A stretch of DNA of 32,565 nt from the NCBI RefSeq assembly GCF_026719745.1, contig NZ_JAPPRQ010000024.1:1-32565 (forward strand), read 5' to 3'. The DNA comes from Clostridium sp. ZS2-4 (GTDB lineage: Bacteria; Bacillota; Clostridia; Clostridiales; Clostridiaceae). Below the pieces are notes generated by a model. That model did not search any database. It saw only the letters and a list, made by a program, of their open reading frames with translations, and was not told where the DNA came from. Of this stretch, positions 31,438-32,565 are shown piece after piece. The first letter of the stretch is position 1; the number at the start of each line of letters is the position of its first letter. A program made the translations under genes and the position numbers.

Positions 31438-31844
31438 ATGATAAAATTAACAGTATTTTTGATGATCCATTTTGGATAGGCGTTTTTGAAAGATTTGAGG
31501 ATGGCAAAATTGAAATATGTAGGGTAGTTTTCGGACAAGAACCTAAAGATTATGAAATTTATGAGTTTGTTCTAAAAAATTATTATAATCTTAAATTTAG
31601 TAAGCCATTGCAAATTGACGAAAAACCCAAAATAAAAATTAATCCTAAAAGGATGCAAAGAAAAATTCGAGAAACACTACAGAAAAATGGTATAGGTACA
31701 AAGGCACAGCAGGCAATAAAACTTGATTATGAAAACAAAAAAAGTGAAAGAAAAATGCTTTCAAAAGAAAATCGTGAAAGAGAAAAACAACTGAAATTTC
31801 AAAAAAAACAGGAAAAGAAAAAACAGAAAAAAAGAGGACATTAA
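31438..31844 (+). pseudogene. yjdF: YjdF-family (DUF2992) protein, one-base frameshift
   Basis: ATG 31438 behind AGGAGGAGAA. The correct frame needs one more T in the T-run at 31456-31460. With it the protein reads MIKLTVFFDDPFWIGVFERF, then DGKIEICRVVFGQEPKDYEI, and ends in the lysine-rich tail EKKKQKKRGH, about 135 residues, the normal YjdF length and layout. Without it translation stops after 13 codons. The function of YjdF is unknown; its genes are often controlled by an RNA that senses aromatic compounds. A homopolymer sequencing error is as likely as a true mutation. Confidence 0.8.
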
Positions 31845-31851
31845 TATAACA

Positions 31852-31890
31852 AAAAGCACTTAGTGTGAAAATACACTAAAGTGCTTTTAT
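31852..31890 (+). terminator. Terminator after yjdF
   Basis: AAAAGCACTTAGTGT pairs with ACACTAAAGTGCTTTT with one bulge around a short loop, followed by ATATTTT. It is symmetrical enough to work in both directions. Confidence 0.75.
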
Positions 31891-32054
31891 ATTTTAGATA
31901 AAAATCGTAGCTATCCCTCATTATAAGCATAATTTGTAAATTTATATATTATTTTAAAAATTTAAACTTTAGTTTTTCTACATTTTTCTATCCTTTTTTC
32001 AATACTATTGAGTTATTATATATTAGATTTAATAAATTTATTTAGGAGGCAATT

Positions 32055-32565
32055 ATGTCTAAATCTAAGAAATCATCTATAATATTATTTTTGATAATTT
32101 TTATACCAATAATTTTTTTAAAAAACAACTCTAGAGCCTCATATGTTGAAAAATCTAAAATTTCTGAAGAACATATTAATAAGCTTTTACAACAAAAAGG
32201 AGTTCCTTTAGAATTAATAAATACTATTCCTCTGAATCTTAAAAATGACATAATTAAAAACACTGGTAATTTTATGGATACAGCACTAGCATCATCTGAA
32301 AAAAAAATTAATCAATCTATTCCAAATAAAAAACTTGATTTATGTATAATGGTTTTTGATGCTCCTAAATATACAAATAAAAAACGTAGATATATTTATA
32401 GTTTTTTCAAATGGAAAAATGGTAATATTCCTTTATTTCTTAATAAAGATATTTTATTAATTACGTGGGAAAATGATTGGTCAGCAGTACCTGATTCATG
32501 GTATCACGAAGATCAAATATTATACAAAGATAGTTCTAAACATATTTTCAAACATACTACCATTG
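32055..32565 (+). CDS. Secreted protein of unknown function (3' end outside window)
   Basis: ATG 32055 follows TTTAGGAGGCAATT. The frame is open to the window end (170 codons visible). It begins MSKSKKSSIILFLIIFIPII, a signal peptide or membrane anchor, followed by SRASYVEKSKISEEHINKLL. Later parts include KLDLCIMVFDAPKY and a tryptophan-containing ITWENDWSAVPDSWYHEDQI, suggesting a beta-rich extracellular domain. No family recognised. It has its own ribosome binding site and no neighbour in operon with it. Confidence 0.7.
   Translation, partial: MSKSKKSSIILFLIIFIPIIFLKNNSRASYVEKSKISEEHINKLLQQKGVPLELINTIPLNLKNDIIKNTGNFMDTALASSEKKINQSIPNKKLDLCIMVFDAPKYTNKKRRYIYSFFKWKNGNIPLFLNKDILLITWENDWSAVPDSWYHEDQILYKDSSKHIFKHTTI

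Overview
The window looks like an accessory region of a Clostridium-type chromosome. It is very AT-rich, has strong AGGAGG-type ribosome binding sites, uses AT-ending codons, and carries genes typical of clostridia and bacilli (YdbC, PadR, DUF2651, DUF2922, YjdF). No rRNA, tRNA or CRISPR array was seen.

Layout. 1-233 is the end of an IS66-type insertion sequence. 427-4930 is a decaying conjugative element: a twice-frameshifted TrbL/VirB6-like gene, a small membrane protein, remnants of CpaB/SAF, CpaE-like and CpaF/VirB11-like genes, and one intact TadB-like gene. An apparently intact Phd/YefM-ParE toxin-antitoxin pair sits in the middle. 4958-17066 is rich in acetyltransferases: seven GNAT genes (eight GNAT domains), all on the + strand, mixed with an epimerase, a VOC protein, small membrane proteins, a sigma-like regulator and broken genes. 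A short AT-rich repeat recurs between several of these genes. The GNAT series is interrupted at 13288-15621 by an IS91-like element that encodes both a Y2 transposase and a tyrosine recombinase and has near-identical 25-bp ends.

17362-21339 holds small modules: a coiled-coil protein with a likely frameshift, a retropepsin-like protease with an overlapping partner gene, a YdbC/PC4 protein, an XRE regulator whose downstream partner is cut off by an IS3-family remnant, and a PadR plus membrane-protein pair. 21420-26936 is a clearly foreign, GC-rich block on the - strand. It is one regulatory unit: small HTH protein, OmpR-type response regulator, histidine kinase, ABC ATPase and a two-domain FtsX-type permease. 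A 17-bp direct repeat flanks the block, and removing the block plus one repeat copy would join two short reading frames in frame, so it looks like a discrete insertion.

27363-29564 encodes a full-length catalase-peroxidase (KatG). After it comes a gene graveyard (DUF2922, phage tail and integrase fragments), then a two-gene DUF3990 (ADP-ribosyltransferase-like) module, a chimeric scrap made of pieces of the YdbC and XRE genes found 12 kb upstream, a frameshifted yjdF, and the start of a secreted protein that runs off the window.

Overall this is a hot spot of gene gain and decay. The two units most worth following up are the repeat-bounded GC-rich transporter/two-component island and the DUF3990 gene pair.
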